Below are positions 32,728-43,824 of a DNA stretch of 64,000 bases, piece after piece (positions within the stretch are counted from its first letter, which is position 1; every line of letters starts with the position of its first letter). Both the position numbers and the translations under genes were made by a program. This stretch comes from Vandiemenella viatica (taxonomy: Eukaryota > Arthropoda > Insecta > Orthoptera > Morabidae), in contig CM061920.1 of assembly GCA_031002005.1 (NCBI GenBank), positions 44,432,610 to 44,496,609 of the forward strand, in the 5' to 3' direction. A model generated the notes under the pieces. It searched no databases. It saw only the letters and a list, made by a program, of their open reading frames with translations, and was not told the DNA's origin.

Positions 32728-33748
32728 TCTATACTTATAAAATAGCAGTAACAGGTTTCTATTTGGACATCTTTGTATTCTACGCTGTAAACACTTCAAC
32801 TGTGAGAAGTAACTTATGTTTCCATCGATCTTGATTCATGTGCAAATTGATCTATGTAAATAAACTCTACTTATAATAGGGCTGTAACTGAAAAACAAGT
32901 GTCATGTGTGAGTTGTGACTCGTTCGGGAGGACGCAAGTTATACCCCCATCCTGTCATTCAGATTTTGGTTTTTCCTGAAACCTCTCAAAGCGAACCTGG
33001 AATGGTTACTTCAAAAGGGTTTGGAAAAATTCCTACCCATTCCTTGACAACAGTACTTACTTGCCTCTAATGACCGTCATGTCAACGATGTGTAAAACAA
33101 TTGGAAAAAAACTACCCAGTGGAAACTCGGTACATTTAAGATAAAGTGTGTGAGGAACTATGTATAAGCTGCAGAAAATGACTCAACTGTTTTAAAAATT
33201 TGTGTTCACTCATCTGTCTGTCTGATTGAATGGACAGGATTTGCACAAAAACTAATAGTTGGGTTCTGATGGAGATTTCAAACAATGTACAGTACATGAT
33301 CCCGATAGTAAAAAAGGGTGTTTTATTTTGATGTGGAATTAGAAAGCTGAGAAATTTAAGAAAATTCTTAGTTGAATGAGATTCACGCAAAAACTACTGG
33401 TCGAATTTTAATGAGCCATCAAATAATGTACAGCCCATAGTACCACGGGTGAACTAGGATACATTATATTTTGATGTGAAGTTTGAAAACTGAGAAATTT
33501 AAGATAAATGTGTCCACCAATTCGTATCTACTTTTTTGGAATGTGATGTATGCAAAACATTTTGGTTGGATTTAGTCACTTCTCACAGTTGAAATGTTTA
33601 TATTAATGTTAGTGAATGAGCAGCTCCCCAACCCTCCCCCCCCCTCCCCCTCCTTCCACTGGTGATGTATTAGCCATGACAAAATTGGTTTAAGAGATAC
33701 ATCTGTACATTAGCACTCCACGTGAACAAAGCTGGGTGCAACAGCTAG
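32728..33748 (+). mobile_element. Non-autonomous Helitron-like element
   Basis: It starts TCTATACTTATAAAATAG after an A and ends GGGTGCAACAGCTAG before a T, the Helitron pattern (5' TC, 3' CTAG, A-T target). A weak hairpin precedes the end. Internally, two ~150-bp units (each ending GCTGAGAAATTTAAG or ACTGAGAAATTTAAG) are tandem. There is no Rep/helicase. It carries an eroded SINE. Confidence 0.6.
32890..33110 (+). mobile_element. Degenerate tRNA-derived SINE inside the Helitron
   Basis: ATCCTGTCATTCAGATTTTG, GGTTTTTCCTGAAACCTCTC and TGGAATGGTTACTTCAAAAG follow the order of the SINE body at 48.7 kb. The upstream pol III boxes are eroded. Confidence 0.55.
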
Positions 33749-33809
33749 TATAAAATATATATGTGTAACAAAAATAAGTAATACAATAATAACAATGAGT
33801 AGGAAAATG

Positions 33810-34565
33810 TTTTTAGGCAATAAGACTAAGGAAGGGTAGGGATATACTATCCAATACTTATCCCAGATGAAGGCGGCTGGAAATGATGAACTTGAAAGAG
33901 ACGAACACTAGAAATGCAATATTTTGGCAGTTAGTCTCATTCATGACAGGAATGAGACACCACGCAGGGCACAACATGCATATCCCAAACGCTGTCTGGT
34001 GAATGGAGGTTGTGCGGCATGGCCCGCAAAGTTTGTAGTATAGAAGGGCAAATACTAGATCGATAATGCTGGAGGTCTATTATCATTGGAGGTGGAAGAA
34101 CATCAACATAATTACTGCGTGAGGATATAAATATTATAAAACATATTTTTAGAAACTTTAAGTAGAAAAAATAAAATATAAGCAACGGGAAATAACAAGT
34201 GCTGGGCCAAGTGTGGGTGGCGGCTATTGGAGATTGAGGCCTGGAGGATGTCAGGTTTCAAGGATATTCTGAGAGGCTAGTTCCCATCTGTGCAGTTCAA
34301 AGGAGGTATTGCTGTCAGAGAAAACTCTGATCTCCCAAACTGAGAAATAGTTGTTGAAATTGTTAAGATTATGGGAACTGGCGTGTATTGCAACATTGTA
34401 AGCGTAAACTGTTTGTGGCCATTCATTCTGATGGGAAGTCAGTTCGTAGTGAGGCCTATGTACCAGTTGGTGTAATGGAGGCATATACAGTTTACACTAG
34501 CAATGTAGCCCATCCAGTGGCAAAAGATGCCAGTTCCCATAATCACATATATTATTTCTATAGGT
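33810..34565 (-). mobile_element. Penelope-like element, GIY-YIG end and 3' tail (inverted arm 1)
   Basis: The minus strand reads NWYIGLTTN then, after a frameshift, QNEWPQTVYA, AIHASSHNLNNFNNYF and FELHRWELASQN (34560-34260), the GIY-YIG nuclease end. A non-coding tail then runs down to 33815. The tail and nuclease end match the plus-strand copy at 36.69-37.25 kb, forming 500-bp inverted arms around a tandem array. Confidence 0.8.
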
Positions 34566-34936
34566 GTTTTTTTGTCACAAGCCATTATCTCCCTTCTTAC
34601 CTGAGGTATCATTTTAAAGATTAAGGAACCCACTTTAATAACAGGAAAGTAACTTTTTCAAATTTCACACTTTAAGGGCAAAAATGTCAATATTTCTAAT
34701 ATGCGGTTTTTGTGTCATGAGCCATTTATCTCTCTGGATACCTAACCGATATTGATAAAGGAACTGAATTATGATTAAATTAAAGATTATGAAATCCGCT
34801 TTGTTTAAATCATATATTAAGAAAAGAATTTTTTTAAATTCTTTCCTTAAAGGGCAAAAGTAATAATATTTCAACAACGGGTTTTTGTGTCACAAGCCAT
34901 TTATCTCCCTTCATATCTAACCGATATAGATAAATG

Positions 34937-35199
34937 CAGGGGCGGATCCAGGATTTTGGTTTGGGGGGGGGGGCTTGAGCGGATTTTGGTTTGGGGGGGG
35001 GGCTTGGCTTGAGTGATTTTGGTTCAGAGTGCTTGTCTTCAGTGGATTTTCGTTTGGGGGGGGGGGTTGAATCGGCCATGGGGTAGTCTATGGGCCTCAA
35101 TCTGTAGAACTAAAAAAAAGTCTCCAAAATTACAATGTCGGGGTGGACCTAGATATGCCTGAGGGGGAGGAGGCTTGAGCCACCAAGCCCCCCCCCCTG
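34937..35199 (+). mobile_element. G-rich hAT MITE, copy 1
   Basis: It starts CAGGGGCGGATCCAGG and is flanked by GATAAATG on both sides (34929-34936, 35200-35207). The right inverted repeat is shortened (ends CCCCCCTG), so about 10-12 bases were lost. Long G-runs follow TTTTGGTTT. Copies 2 (40.84 kb) and 3 (50.59 kb) share the sequence. Confidence 0.85.
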
Positions 35200-35229
35200 G
35201 ATAAATGAGTTGTCATTTTAAGGACTAAG

Positions 35230-35925
35230 TTTTCTTACATATAAATCTCTGACCAACAAACTGTGACCAAGTATTTGTATTTTTTGGTAGGGTAATTATT
35301 ACCTTGTAATGGAGTTGATAAATTGAAGACAGAAGAGAAGCATTTTTCGATATAAAGAAAGAAAGACTGAGATGTTACAAACAATGGCGGGTCGCGCAGA
35401 GAGAGAAATAGGGTTGACATAGAATATGCGACATTACCGCATTTGACTATTCGCAGTACAGTTCTATGGCTAGTATCACACATTTTAGCAGTTCTCTCGA
35501 GCTTTGGCAACGTCGCAGATCGGACCTCTCACGTCTGCTTCGCGCTTAAAATGCTTATATACTTTCAAATCTTGCCTTTTGCTTTGACTACGCAGAACCG
35601 TATGCTTATGTTGTTCATCTTCCATTATTTATAATAGGAATTATTGCAATGCTCACTGATTTACAACTGTACAATTCACAAACACATTGCATTCAACACT
35701 CGTGTTAACACGACAGGCTCTGGATTGTTACTGAATGTGATTGGCTACTGGTAGAGTGATGACGTACATGTGCATACCCTCGCTAAACTGGGCCGCCATC
35801 GTTCGTGACACACATTTTAGTGAAAGAATAAATGTTTAAATTAATAAATTGGAATTATTAAATATGAATGTATTTGAAACCTACGAACGGAGCAATTCAT
35901 AGAATATCCACAAAGAGGTAAGTTC
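35230..35925. other. Higher-GC island without recognised gene
   Basis: About 35390-35830 is richer in CpG than its surroundings (GTCGCGCAGAGAG, GCAACGTCGCAGATCGG, GGGCCGCCATCGTTCGTGAC). It has no convincing coding frame. It could be the promoter or untranslated region of an unidentified element inserted in the tandem array. Confidence 0.35.
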
Positions 35926-36689
35926 ATAACCCATAAAGGGTAAAAGTATCGTTATTTCTGCAATGCATTTTTTTAATCATGAGCCATTTATCTCCCTTGA
36001 TATCTAACCGGATGGGATAAATGAGATATCAGTTTAAAGATTATGGTCTCTGGTTTGGTCACAACATATCTTAAGAAAAGAATTTTTCGGTATTTGACAC
36101 TTAAAGGACAAAAGTAATAATATTTCTACATTGTATTTTTCTGTCAAGAGCCCTTGGTTATTTAACCGATTTAGTTAAATGAGGTATCATTTCAATGATT
36201 AAGGTCACTGCTTTGGTAACATATTTTAAGCAAGGAATTTTTTGGAATTGGACACTAAAAGGGCCAAACTATCATTATTTTCACAACATCCTTTTTTTTT
36301 GTTACAAGCCATTTATCTCCCTTGACACCAAACTGAAATCGATAAATGAGTTATCATTTAAAAGATTAAGGTCTCCACTCAGGCAACATTTTATAATTTT
36401 AATAATTAAGAACGAATTTTTTTTCGCAATTTGACCCATAAAGGGAAAAAGTAATAACTGTGAATACATCCTCAGGCATGAGACAGTTCAGAGTCAAGCC
36501 ACTAGATAGCAGTAGCAAATATCACAGAGACATTAATAAACTGCTTCAGTGGTGTCGACTTTTGTTACGTACCTATTACAATAAACAAACAACTGAAACA
36601 AATGAGGCAGTTTTTCTTTCTTCCTGGTACAAAACTACCAACTGTACTGTTCATCGTATTCACAAAATTTTTGTATGGGTCTCCTCGTC

Positions 36690-37250
36690 TTAATAATTTC
36701 AGCAACTGTTTTTAAGTTAGGGTGATCAGAGTTTTCCCTGACACCACTACCTCCTTCGAAATCTGCAGACGAGATCTAGCCTATCAGAATATTCTTGACA
36801 CCTAACATCCTCCAGGACTCAATCTCTAATACTCCCTCCCACTTGGTCCAGCATTTATTATTTCCTGTTGCTTATATTTTATTTTTGCTACTCAAAGTTT
36901 CTCAAAATATTTTTTATAATATTTATATCCTCACCCAGTAATTATGTTGATGTTCCCCCAACTCAAAAGATAATAGACTTTCAGCATTATCAAACTAGTA
37001 TTTGCCCTTCTATACTACGATATTTGCCGCCCATACTGCGCAAGTTCCATTCACTAGACATCTTTTGGTGTGTGCACGTCATGCCCTGCCTGGTGTCTCA
37101 CTCCCGGCAAGAATAAGGCTAACTGCCAAAATATTATGTTTCTTGTATTGGTCTCTTTTATGTTAATCATTTCCAGATGCCTTCATCTGTGGTAGGTGTT
37201 GGGTCATATATCCTCCTTTTTCCTTAGCTTTAAAAATAAGTAATAAGTTT
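36690..37250 (+). mobile_element. Penelope-like element 3' tail (inverted arm 2)
   Basis: The plus strand starts in the nuclease end (GTTTTCCCTGACACCACTAC, then CTAGCCTATCAGAATATTC), continues with CATCCTCCAGGACTCAATCT, and ends with CTTCATCTGTGGTAGG and CTCCTTTTTCCTTAGC. Each block has its complement, in reverse order, at 34.33-33.82 kb. Confidence 0.8.
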
Positions 37251-37264
37251 ACTGGCAGAATCAC

Positions 37265-37900
37265 ACCAGAGATTAAGGTCAGGACGATGCCTAGTGTTAA
37301 AGATGTGTTGGTACGCTAGTTCCCATCTACTGAATTCAGGAGCTGTAGCATTTCAGGAAACACCGATTCTCGTTGTAAAACAGTTGTTGAAGTTGCCCGA
37401 GCTGTGGGAACTGGCATGAGTCGCCACTGGATGGCTTCAGTTTAAACTGTTTACCTGTAGCCATTCATCATGATTGACAGTTGGAGAGTGGTGAGGCTGA
37501 TATAAAAAGCTGAGCATTGAAGGCAGCTTAGTTGGTAAATGAGATGTGTACTTGTGGAGGTGACACGTTCATTAATAGGAAAAGATTTACTGGTAGTTGG
37601 ATTGCAATAGGTAGTGGCGGATGGATACAACAGTAAGTTTTTCAGTGAGGTCTATTGCACGAGAAAGATTCATGTGCTATTCTAGGAGAATTGAAAGGTG
37701 AGTATTTGTGGACCAAAATGTTTTTGTGATTGGGTTATCAGCTGAATTATGTGGAGGGGTAGAAATTTTGGAAGAAATATAGCAAGTCATGAACGTGGCA
37801 AAGGAGAGGGTTAGCGGACTCAAGATCAGGATAGGACACCCAGTGACGAATATGGAGGTTCAGTCTGCTTTTGGGGGTACAGAGTATCATACTTTTCTAA
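37265..37900 (-). mobile_element. Penelope-like element, GIY-YIG region
   Basis: The block order on the complement matches the 11.0-11.5 kb copy: the nuclease end with TGGGAACTAGCGTACC, GAGAATCGG, CCCACAGCTCGGGCAACTTC, then the MNGYRQ-like region near 37440-37490. Frames are broken throughout. It abuts the plus-strand arm at 37.25 kb tail to tail. Confidence 0.65.
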
Positions 37901-37983
37901 TATTTCTAAATACAAACTTTGAAGAATGATGAATTCAATGAAAAGGAAAATGCTTTAAGGCAATAACAAAACAAAAAAGAATA

Positions 37984-38117
37984 TGTAAAGTAAATCCATC
38001 GCTTAACAAAGCCGGAGGGCTGCAACAAAACAACACAGCTACAGTCGTGCAATTGCATGCATCTTTTTTCCTTGCGTTTTTGTCTCCAACTTTAGTAAGC
38101 GATTCATTTACTTTCAT
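37984..38117. repeat. Small foldback of PLE-type ends
   Basis: GTAAATCCATCGCTTAACAA on the left pairs with TTAGTAAGCGATTCATTTAC on the right. The GGCTGCAACAAAACAAC block follows, as in the other PLE ends. Confidence 0.65.
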
Positions 38118-38198
38118 TTTTCTTATTGGTTTCCATGAGTTTTATATATTTTTTGTTATCATGTATAAATAAAAGATGCATAATTTGAACTTCCTCAC

Positions 38199-38321
38199 CT
38201 CCAACAAGAAGGTATATAGGAATATATTCCCCCTGAGGGCAATCATACAAATAGATTCCACCAATAACAATCATACATACTGGAATAACTATAGTTACTC
38301 CCAAAATGATAGAACAGCCAA
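38199..38321 (-). CDS. TMEM272-like membrane protein, exon 3
   Basis: Acceptor TTTTTCAG before 38321, donor GTGAGG after 38199; 123 bp, phase 1 at both ends. It encodes GCSIILGVTIVIPVC, MIVIGGIYLYDCPQGEYIPI and YLLVG. The hydrophobic segment followed by G-x-x-Y-L-x-D-C-P, then YIPIYLxVGG, is the signature of TMEM272-like proteins. These are small multi-pass proteins with unknown molecular function and likely residence in cell membranes. The Cys-Pro following the first membrane segment is the conserved extracellular or lumenal motif. The junction to exon 2 restores GTLGCS in frame. Confidence 0.9.
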
Positions 38322-38575
38322 CTGAAAAATAAAAGAAAACTTGAATTAATTTGAATCATATAAATCACAAAAATCATTGCAATACAAGAACTGGCAAAAC
38401 ATATCAGAATTTGGTCAGAAAGAAAGTAAACAACATTTTACTAAAAATGACAAACAATGTGGCTAATAAAAATGAGACAATAATAACACAATGCTTTAAA
38501 AGTTCACTAAACTTTCATTTATATCTTTCCTATGTGAAGCCAGAATACATATACAAGTATACGTTATATATACAT

Positions 38576-38912
38576 GGAATCAAATTAGGATAGGGAAATG
38601 AGCCACCACTTACCTTTAGATGATGGCTGTGGGGCGCGAACACACAGAAAAGACACAAACACAAATAATAAAGACATTTTCGGGATAAACCCTTCGTCCA
38701 TGGGAAGAATATTATGAGAGGTGGGCGCAGCTGGAGACTGTCTCAAAGAAAGATCCAGCTGCGCCCACCTCTCATAATGTTCTCCCATTGACGAAGGGTT
38801 TATCCCAAAAATTTCTTTATTATTTGTGTTTGTGTCTTTTCTGTGTGTTCGCACCCCACATCCATCATCTAAAGGTAAATGGTGGCTCATTTCCCTATCC
38901 TAATTTGATTCC
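38576..38912. repeat. Near-perfect 337-bp palindrome in the intron between exons 3 and 2
   Basis: Arms 38576-38735 and 38754-38912 (about 160 bp each) are complementary with few mismatches, around an 18-bp spacer. They start with GGAATCAAATTAGGATAGGG and end with its complement. The arms carry the AAATGAGCCACCACTTACCT end block also found at 54.25 kb next to a PLE, so they are two PLE termini facing each other. The palindrome fills half of the 675-bp intron. Confidence 0.95.
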
Positions 38913-38996
38913 TTTCCGCTACTTTGTGTCTTGATTTCATTGTTACTATATATATAATTAATTACAAAAAATAAGTTATTACTGAATTAAACTCAC

Positions 38997-39107
38997 GTGT
39001 TCCTAAAAGAAGCAATACAACATTCTTCAGAAAATCAATCATTCCTTTTGATGTTTTGTGAACTTCACGTACTCTTCCAAATAATGAATCATACGATGGA
39101 GGTGGTG
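38997..39107 (-). CDS. TMEM272-like membrane protein, exon 2
   Basis: Acceptor CTCTTGCAG before 39107, donor GTGAGT after 38997; 111 bp, phase 1 at both ends. It encodes APPPSYDSLFGRVREVHKTS, then KGMIDFLKNVVLLLLGT. PPPSY is a PPxY motif of the kind bound by WW-domain ubiquitin ligases, and S-L-F-G-R-V before a short amphipathic stretch precedes the first membrane segment in this family. Exon 1 ends with one nucleotide that completes the Ala codon, so the join is in frame. A partial PLE palindrome sits in the following intron. Confidence 0.88.
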
Positions 39108-40729
39108 CTGCAAGAGGTATTTTTTTAAACAACACTGTTAGGAATAACAAGAATTATACTCATTAAAAACTTCTTAAACTTGTAGTCACATCAAACTGTC
39201 CCAATCTTGGGATATTCTGAAGGCCCACCTTCCTTTTTAAGCATCTGAAGTCAACCTATTTGGAGAATAGTTTTCCCTCTCTCCACATGTGACATTGGGT
39301 GTGGTGCTAGTTTGCCGACTTACTTCAGCTCGTTGAGAATGAGGGTGGAGAACTGTAGCCTCAAAACATTCTAATAATGTGACACTATGATATGGCAGCT
39401 AACTCAAAAAGTTTTTTACAATCAATTTACAATGTCATGAAACTCTTCAGTTCCATGAGTACCATATAATCACACATATTAGCATGTTACAATTTAAACA
39501 CTCTGGAAGACCAAATAAAAGCATCTACAACTAAGAACAATCGTACATAATTATCATTATCAAGCTCATGATTAAGAATTGATATTTATCACTTTTTTAA
39601 TTACTGTTTGAAGAGAAAATGTTTAAAATTATCTTTTTCAGATATCTTCATACCATGAACCAATTTGTTAAAAACAACCTACTAATATGTGCCAAAATAT
39701 TTAAATGCTTCAAAGGAATAATGTGACTTTTCAGAATCCTAATACATAAAAATGTGGAGAAATTGCTTAACAATAATGATGGAATTACTGTATATCTATT
39801 TTATGAGCCTTTTTTTTATATAATTCCATTGTATTTTGAAAAAGTAGTGAGAAAGTAAAATCACCCCCTACCAGAGCTGAAGACAAAGGCTGCAACAACA
39901 CACACAGTACATAGTGTTTCTTGAGAACCGTTAGTTATGAAAGAGAATAAATAAGATATATGGTAAGACTAATGTATGTACCAACAGCAAAACTGGCTTC
40001 TTGAATTATCCAAGACTGCTGATCACAGGCGAGTATCACCAATATTTTCAAATTTAATGCCCTCTCCCTTTCACAATTTCACTTATATCTGCTTTCAAAT
40101 CTACTATAAATGTGAAATTGGAATTATGAATGATCTCATTACCAATTATGTATGTTCTCCAGGTATTTACTGATCTAGTGAACAATCTTCACTGACACTC
40201 TTGGCATTTTTAAAGCCAAATTAATATCTACAGGAAGGTATTTTCATATTGTTTCACACTTCTTCAATTCTATCTAAATTACATTTTTCTGATCGCAAAT
40301 CTAAAATACACACTAAGACTTCATGCTAATATGTAAATCAGCTACTTAAGTAAATAACCTTTATAGTTTCAGACTCGAGGCTTCTTTTGTGGATTACTAA
40401 ATTAAGTCTACTGGTAATAGATGATGTGAAAAGATAACAATTATGAGTTATTAGGCAATAGATTCCTCTGGTAATGCAAATGATAAAATTAGGGTCTTGG
40501 CTACTTACCACAACAGAACAATAATTGATCAAAATGACAATCTTGGTGAGAAATTCAATCAGAGGTCACGGATGAGTGAATGGCCATTATTAGTCATTAT
40601 TAGTAAGGATTTAAATTTACTAATGTGTACTGGGAAGGAAATGAAATAAACACACGAGGAAAAATGTTGACAAATATGGTAGCGAGAGAAAGAGGGTTTA
40701 CAAAAAGTGATTGAGCAGAGGACATGAAG
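39108..40729. other. No recognisable gene (11.2-kb gene intron)
   Basis: AT-rich intronic DNA. Around 39855-39910 AAGTAAAATCACCCCCTACC and GGCTGCAACAACACACACAG resemble a PLE end. Nothing else is recognised. Confidence 0.45.
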
Positions 40730-41360
40730 AGTGACACAACGGAAATGTTTTTATATGAAAATTATACTATGTTCCTTGAGCATGAGTGAAATTCAATAAT
40801 GATTGCTGTTAGAGAAAAACTAAAAGAAAGTTTAGGTTGCTATCAGGGGCGGATCCAGGATTTTGGTTTTGGGGGGGGGGGGGGCTTGAGCGGACTTTAA
40901 TATGGGGGGGGGCTTGGCTTGAATGAATTTTAGTTCTGAGGGCGTGCTGGTTTGGGGGGGGGGGGGCTTGATTCGGCTATCGGGTAGTCTTTATAGCCTC
41001 CTCCGGCCTCGAATACGTAGAGCTAAAAAAAAAAAAATGTCCCCAAAATTACAATGGCGGGGGTGTCACTAGATACTTTTGGGGGAGCTTCAGCCCCCCC
41101 CTGGATCCACCCCTGGTTGCTATGGTAATAGATCAAGAGGGAAGCTAACACAGGTTTTATAAAGCATAGATCAGTTGCTAGGAATACTAGTCACTGCGAA
41201 AAGAAGAACCTTTCCTTTATGGGTACGAGATAACTTCAATGTAATTCCTTGAGGAGAAAAAAGAAGCACAGTAATGAACTTTTAAAATTGTTTGAAATAT
41301 AAACGACTGAATTCTTTATAGTTATAACTCAAATAAATCAGCAGCTCTGCAACAAGAGGA
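40730..41360 (+). repeat. Dispersed repeat copy A, containing a MITE
   Basis: Blocks on both sides of the MITE (for example TTATACTATGTTCCTTGAGC and AATACTAGTCACTGCGAAAA, then CGACTGAATTCTTTATAGTT) match 63630-63960 in the same orientation. The copy at 63.7 kb has no MITE, giving an empty site. The family is not recognised. Confidence 0.8.
40844..41115 (+). mobile_element. G-rich hAT MITE, copy 2
   Basis: TIRs are CAGGGGCGGATCCAGG and CCTGGATCCACCCCTG, with the perfect 8-bp duplication GTTGCTAT (40836-40843, 41116-41123). G-runs of 10-13 are frequent. It is the best-preserved copy. Confidence 0.92.
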
Positions 41361-42239
41361 CAAACATAATTTTTTTGGGGCCTAAGGTTAGATACAAAAT
41401 AAGTGATCACTAAGAACTCTGATCAATATAGGAAGGTTCTAAAACTGAAGGATGCTATCAGACAACAAGGGAGTGTCCACAAACCAAGTAGCTCCTATGA
41501 ACCCCCCATCCCCCCACATTGGCCGACGTGGCTTTGGTTCTAGATGATGTGAAGAAGGAGTTTATAATGGTTGATGTCAGAATAAACAATGGAAATTTTA
41601 ATGGAAGACTAATGTTCTACACTAAACTTGTAGAATTGTTCCAGGAGGGAAAATTTAATTTACCCTCATCTGCAACTTTGCCGAATATAGCTGCTTTTTT
41701 TCCCTATGTGTATTTATTGCAGAAAAAGTATATTTATTGAAACCCTTCTATCAAAGATTACTGAGTGAATCAATAAGAGGTTGTCAAGAGTTAGTGTATT
41801 TGTAGAAAAACATTTTAAATATTGAATTCGCAATTTGGCTTATTCCAAAAACCTACCAACTTACAGCTGCCAAAAGCTACAGCAGTTACAGATATGTGCA
41901 TAATTTTGTTTCAAATCCTTAGTAGTCTTTATAATAATTAGGGCTAATTCTGAAGACCTTGTTTACTGATACTTTATATTAAAACAGTGTTACTACATTT
42001 TTAACTATTCTTCAAATATTCTACCATTAATATTAATTGCTTTTAAGTTTCTTTTAATGTAACATGCCCAGCATAGTGGAAAAATTCCGAAGAACGTAGT
42101 AGGTGTGTTTCAAATATTTAAGAATGAAATATACAGTCAAAAAATAGATATGCTGAAAAAGAAAAAAACAAAACCAATCGTAGCCCCCGAACCTATGACA
42201 CCTACGAAATTTTAAAATAAATTTGACAATGATTTTAAT
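41361..42239. other. No recognisable gene (gene intron)
   Basis: AT-rich. A 73-codon frame at 41519-41740 (MADVALVLDDVKKEFIMVDV) is open but has no recognisable family. Confidence 0.4.
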
Positions 42240-42745
42240 GTTTCCGGTCCCAGTAACTATTTTTTGGTGTTTTCACTCTTTTCAAACTGCAAGACAAAAA
42301 ATAAAAATTGAAAAACTGTAAGCACTCCTTTCTGATACTCTTATTCTTTTCTCTTTCTTTAAAAATAAATAAATAAAAAAGATTGATTCAGATATGAAAA
42401 TACATGTCAACGGGAGAAAATTTATATATAAACAATAATTATGTTTTACTGTTGGTAATTATTCTAATTGTTCTGTTCTGATATCTAAAATTAATTTGCG
42501 CATTGCAGTGAACCCCAGAATACAATCCTGTACTTTATTCGTGAATGAAAATACGAGGTACCTCCACAAAGTAAGAAGGTATTGACAATATCCCCTCCAC
42601 TTTCCAATATAATGGCCGAATAACAGAAAATCCGGATTTCCATCAATCCACCATCAATACCATTTTTTCACTCTACACAGTCAATATTATTGTCAATATA
42701 AGGAAGTATTGTCAATATTATTGATCGTGTAACATCTGCTTAAGA
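42240..42745. mobile_element. TIR DNA transposon, partial copy (unclassified)
   Basis: It ends at about 42731 with CAATATTATTGATCGTGTA, the complement of a TIR seen at 43.24 kb, and repeats 47.36-47.88 kb in direct orientation. Shared blocks include AACAGAAAATCCGGATTTCC and CAGTCAATATTATTGTCAAT. The superfamily is not identified. Confidence 0.55.
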
Positions 42746-42884
42746 GGGGGCCCTCAAAAAGTGGGATATGAGAAAAAATATTATTACAAGAAGGGAAGTC
42801 TGTATTTTCTTTTTTTCCATTCTGAAAAGGGGGCATTGGGCCAAAAAAGGCCGAGAACCTATGGTTTACAGTCTTAAGTTAGAT

Positions 42885-43225
42885 TGCTTCTAGATGACAT
42901 ACTGCTATATAGTAGTAGTATTAAAACTGGAGACAACTGTGTACAGATACTGAGGAATCTGGACTGGATATTTAGTTGAGTAGATCAACATGGAATGAAA
43001 ATAACTAGTAAGAAGTCTCAACTTATGTACAGAGGTAAGAAACTGAAAGTTTTCTACAATTATAGCATGCAGGAGGAACTGTTTGTTGAAGAGCTTACAT
43101 TTAAATATCTTGGCCTAACATGAGATAGCAAGCTCTACTGGCAAGTATAGGGAGGTATTTCACAATGTTTCATTTACTGGAGTAGGGGAAGTATGGAGGA
43201 AGTGAGATGACTGATTTACAAAACC
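42885..43225 (+). pseudogene. LINE reverse transcriptase fragment (motif C region)
   Basis: The plus frame gives LLDDILLYSSSIKTGDN, MKITSKKSQLMYRGKK, EELTFKYLGLT, then DSKLYW. This matches the RT region FADDxxLYS...WGMKINxxKSQLM...KYLGxTxDSKLxW of Jockey/CR1-type elements. The catalytic Phe-Ala is replaced by Leu, and two stops interrupt. It is a short 5'- and 3'-truncated piece on the opposite strand to the gene. Confidence 0.7.
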
Positions 43226-43824
43226 TTTGTAAAGCGGACCCTACATGATCAATAGTATTGTCAATAACAGTATTGACAAAACAACGGTCAATACTCGCAC
43301 CAACCAGTCTCAATACAGCACTACCTTACACGATCAAGATTATTGACAATACTCTTGTCAATAAATTTGCTAAGTGTCTCTCTTTCTGCCTAACAAGCAG
43401 GGTGAATCTGTCTAGTTTTATTCAGTTAGTTCTGGACTCTGTCCTTCCAAAACATATATAATCGTACAAAAGGTCGCATTGCTATTATTTTGGTGCTTGT
43501 AACTAATCAGCGAAGCTGTAGTAGAAACGCTTATACAGGATATATAAGGCTGTATGACGGCAAGATTTCATACTTTTGGCACTATTCGTTAATTTTATCA
43601 GGTTTGTTTTTATTATACAGATACTTTTGATTCTTACCTCCCTATGCACATACATGTCGACTTTCACTATAATATCAAAGAATGTCAATGTATTGGTTTG
43701 TTAACACTTCTCCTTACATAGTACAGTAGTGAGCCACTTCACTGTCTAACTCAGGAACCCCTAAACTTTTTATCCCGTCAACCCCTTCATAGGATATTTG
43801 TTTTCTTAATTACCTCCAATTAAA

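Larger units (their letters stand above)
34565..36450 (+). repeat. Diverged ~170-bp tandem repeat array, interrupted
   Basis: About six units share AAAGGGCAAAAGTAATA, GAGCCATTTATCTCCCTT, CTAACCGATATAGATAAATG and AAGATTAAGGTC. Unit starts fall near 34566 (partial), 34676, 34850, 35935, 36100 and 36262. A G-rich MITE splits the third unit at 34937-35199 using the unit's own GATAAATG as target, and about 700 bp of unrelated DNA (35230-35925) separates units three and four. Confidence 0.75.
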
